5,546 nucleotides of DNA from Brevundimonas sp. UBA986 (GTDB lineage: Bacteria; Pseudomonadota; Alphaproteobacteria; Caulobacterales; Caulobacteraceae), in assembly GCA_002292165.1 (NCBI GenBank), contig DBBK01000119.1:1-5546 (forward strand), given 5' to 3'. Both the position numbers and the translations under genes were made by a program. This document shows positions 5,454 to 5,546 of this stretch, one piece after another. The notes beneath the pieces are model-generated. The model saw nothing but the letters and a program-made list of their open reading frames with translations, was not told the DNA's origin and did no database searches. Position 1 is the stretch's first letter. The number at the start of each line of letters is the position of its first letter.

Positions 5454-5456
5454 CGG

Positions 5457-5546
5457 CTACCCCGCGAACCCGCCCCTATCCAGGAACGCCTGCTCCTCCG
5501 CCGTCGTCTCCCGGCCGAGCGCCCTGTTCCGGTGCGGAAACCGCCC
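5457..5546 (-). CDS. DUF924 family protein, C-terminal fragment (runs off the window)
   Basis: Only the last 29 codons and the TAG stop (5459-5457) lie in the window; the start is beyond the right edge. The visible part contains RFPHRN, then LGRETTAEEQAFL and a short Gly-rich tail. This matches the conserved C-terminal pattern R-F-P-H-R-N...L-G-R-x-S/T-T-x-E-E-x-x-F-L of DUF924 proteins, a tetratricopeptide-like bacterial family of unknown function. The frame is open to the edge with GC-biased third positions. The family call rests on a short but distinctive motif. It converges on the HTH gene and shares the palindrome in the gap. Confidence 0.8.
   Translation of the reverse strand, partial: GRFPHRNRALGRETTAEEQAFLDRGGFAG

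Overview
This GC-rich window (strong G/C bias at third codon positions) most likely comes from an alphaproteobacterial chromosome, probably Caulobacterales and Brevundimonas-like. The clade call rests on codon style, SD-poor starts, a GC-rich palindrome of a kind I recall from alphaproteobacteria, and the look of the proteins. No RNA gene, insertion sequence, CRISPR array, phage gene or origin was seen. No stretch over about 110 bases lacks a gene.

Layout: (1) 49-786 (+) encodes a membrane sterol desaturase / fatty acid hydroxylase family protein, preceded by a perfect 8-bp-stem palindrome. (2) 4553 down to 809 (-) is a co-directional run of six genes: thyA (thymidylate synthase), a signal-peptide-bearing alpha/beta hydrolase, a small MazG-like nucleotide pyrophosphohydrolase, aqpZ-like aquaporin, folA (dihydrofolate reductase) and a YbjQ-family protein. 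Gaps are 31, -1 (overlap), 108, 53 and 14 bases, so much of it could be co-transcribed; the 108-base gap before aqpZ is the likeliest place for an internal promoter. (3) 4644-5426 (+), divergent from thyA across a 90-base gap, encodes an unrecognised protein with an N-terminal helix-turn-helix and a Pro/Glu-rich middle. (4) 5457-5546 (-) is the C-terminal end of a DUF924-family protein that runs off the window; it converges on the HTH gene across a 30-base gap filled by a palindromic repeat.

How the genes fit together: ThyA methylates dUMP to dTMP and turns methylene-THF into dihydrofolate, which FolA reduces back to THF. A MazG-like enzyme between them could clean up (d)NTPs or supply dNMP, but its substrate is not visible. 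The aquaporin, hydrolase and YbjQ protein have no obvious link to this pathway. I see no clear new multi-gene system. The points most worth a second look are the nested stem-loop abutting the folA ribosome binding site, the AT-rich inverted repeat inside the HTH gene, and the SD-less thyA start opposite an uncharacterised HTH protein.
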